Shown: positions 5,831 through 6,173 of the stretch, in pieces
Numbering within the stretch: the stretch's first letter is position 1
How the letters are laid out: each line of letters starts with the position of its first letter
From: a bacterium
GTDB lineage: Bacteria; Bdellovibrionota_C; UBA2361; OMII01
DNA: 6,173 nucleotides
Direction: 5' to 3'
NCBI GenBank assembly: GCA_017853915.1
Contig: JAFMIS010000157.1
Span: forward strand, 1-6,173
Notes under the pieces: generated by a model
Seen by the model: only the letters and a program-made list of their open reading frames with translations
Told to the model about the DNA's origin: nothing
The model's database searches: none
Program-made: the position numbers and the translations under genes

Positions 5831-6173
5831 CTAATCCCCCGAAGACACCGCGATATCGAGATCGTCGTTCTGATTGTGGGCGCGCTGCTCGTCGATGAAG
5901 CGGTTAAGCCGCCGTCGCAACATTAAGCGAGATCGATGGAGGCGAGACTTCACAGCGGGGACACTAAGATCGAGAATACGGCTGACTTCTCGGCTGGTCA
6001 GCCCGTCGACATCCCGAAGAATAAATACGGGACGATAGTCATCGGGCAATTTGCGAATGGCCTGCTCAAGCGCTTCAAGCATCTCATTTCGAATGCTCTG
6101 TGAATCGACAAACGCGCTCTCAGGGCTCCGCAATGCCGAAACTGTCTGGGACTGCTGAACGATATCCTCAAGC
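5831..6173 (-). CDS. ECF-type RNA polymerase sigma factor, C-terminal part
   Basis: The last 114 residues of a sigma-70 family factor; the reading frame is open to the right edge, so region 2 and the start are outside the window. The visible part starts in the linker between regions 2 and 4 and holds a complete region 4. It runs from LPDDYRPVFILRDVDGLTSR through the helix-turn-helix EVSRILDLSVPAVKSRLHRS to the basic RLMLRRRL end, which reads the -35 element. The PAVKSRLHR recognition helix is typical of ECF (group 4) sigmas. A 20-residue polar, acidic tail (NQNDDLD) follows. No zinc-finger anti-sigma gene lies directly downstream; instead a cytochrome c gene follows after 98 bp. Regulated targets cannot be inferred. 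Confidence 0.92.
   Translation of the reverse strand, partial: LEDIVQQSQTVSALRSPESAFVDSQSIRNEMLEALEQAIRKLPDDYRPVFILRDVDGLTSREVSRILDLSVPAVKSRLHRSRLMLRRRLNRFIDEQRAHNQNDDLDIAVSSGD

Overview
The window is seven protein-coding genes, six on the minus strand and one on the plus strand, with no rRNA, tRNA, CRISPR array or mobile element that I can see. Short intergenic gaps, an ATGA stop/start overlap, a lipoprotein-type leader on a c-type cytochrome and an ECF-type sigma factor point to a Gram-negative bacterium. By eye the base composition is moderate, slightly above half G+C. The gene complement would fit a lineage of the former Deltaproteobacteria, but the sequence alone does not fix the taxon.

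Layout, left to right. Positions 1-990 (minus) hold nearly all of a two-transmembrane potassium channel with a cytosolic RCK (TrkA-N/TrkA-C) domain; its C-terminus runs off the left edge. Positions 993-2243 (minus) encode a family-4-type glycosyltransferase, transcribed ahead of the channel and separated from it by only 2 bp. Positions 2244-2568 are non-coding, the only long gap, with two short direct repeats and two dyads. Positions 2569-2826 (plus) encode a small excisionase-type helix-turn-helix protein. It ends tail-to-tail with 2838-3659 (minus), rsmA (ksgA), which overlaps 3656-4693 (minus), tsaD, by 4 bp. Upstream of tsaD lies a plausible sigma-70 promoter. Positions 4833-5732 (minus) encode a dihaem c-type cytochrome, probably a lipoprotein. 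Positions 5831-6173 (minus) are the C-terminal part of a sigma factor running off the right edge.

Functionally, tsaD and rsmA are a translationally coupled pair of RNA-modification genes serving decoding: t6A37 in tRNA and m6,2A in the 3' end of 16S rRNA. The glycosyltransferase/channel pair looks co-transcribed, although no shared pathway is obvious. The sigma factor and cytochrome are adjacent and co-oriented, but a weak terminator-like hairpin between them leaves co-transcription open.

I found no convincing new multigene system. The best lead is a strong internal Shine-Dalgarno plus ATG inside the channel gene, exactly between the pore and the RCK domain. It would yield a free RCK subunit, as described for MthK. 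Secondary leads are the missing usual Met ligand positions in both haem modules of the cytochrome and a near-perfect dyad just upstream of the small HTH gene.
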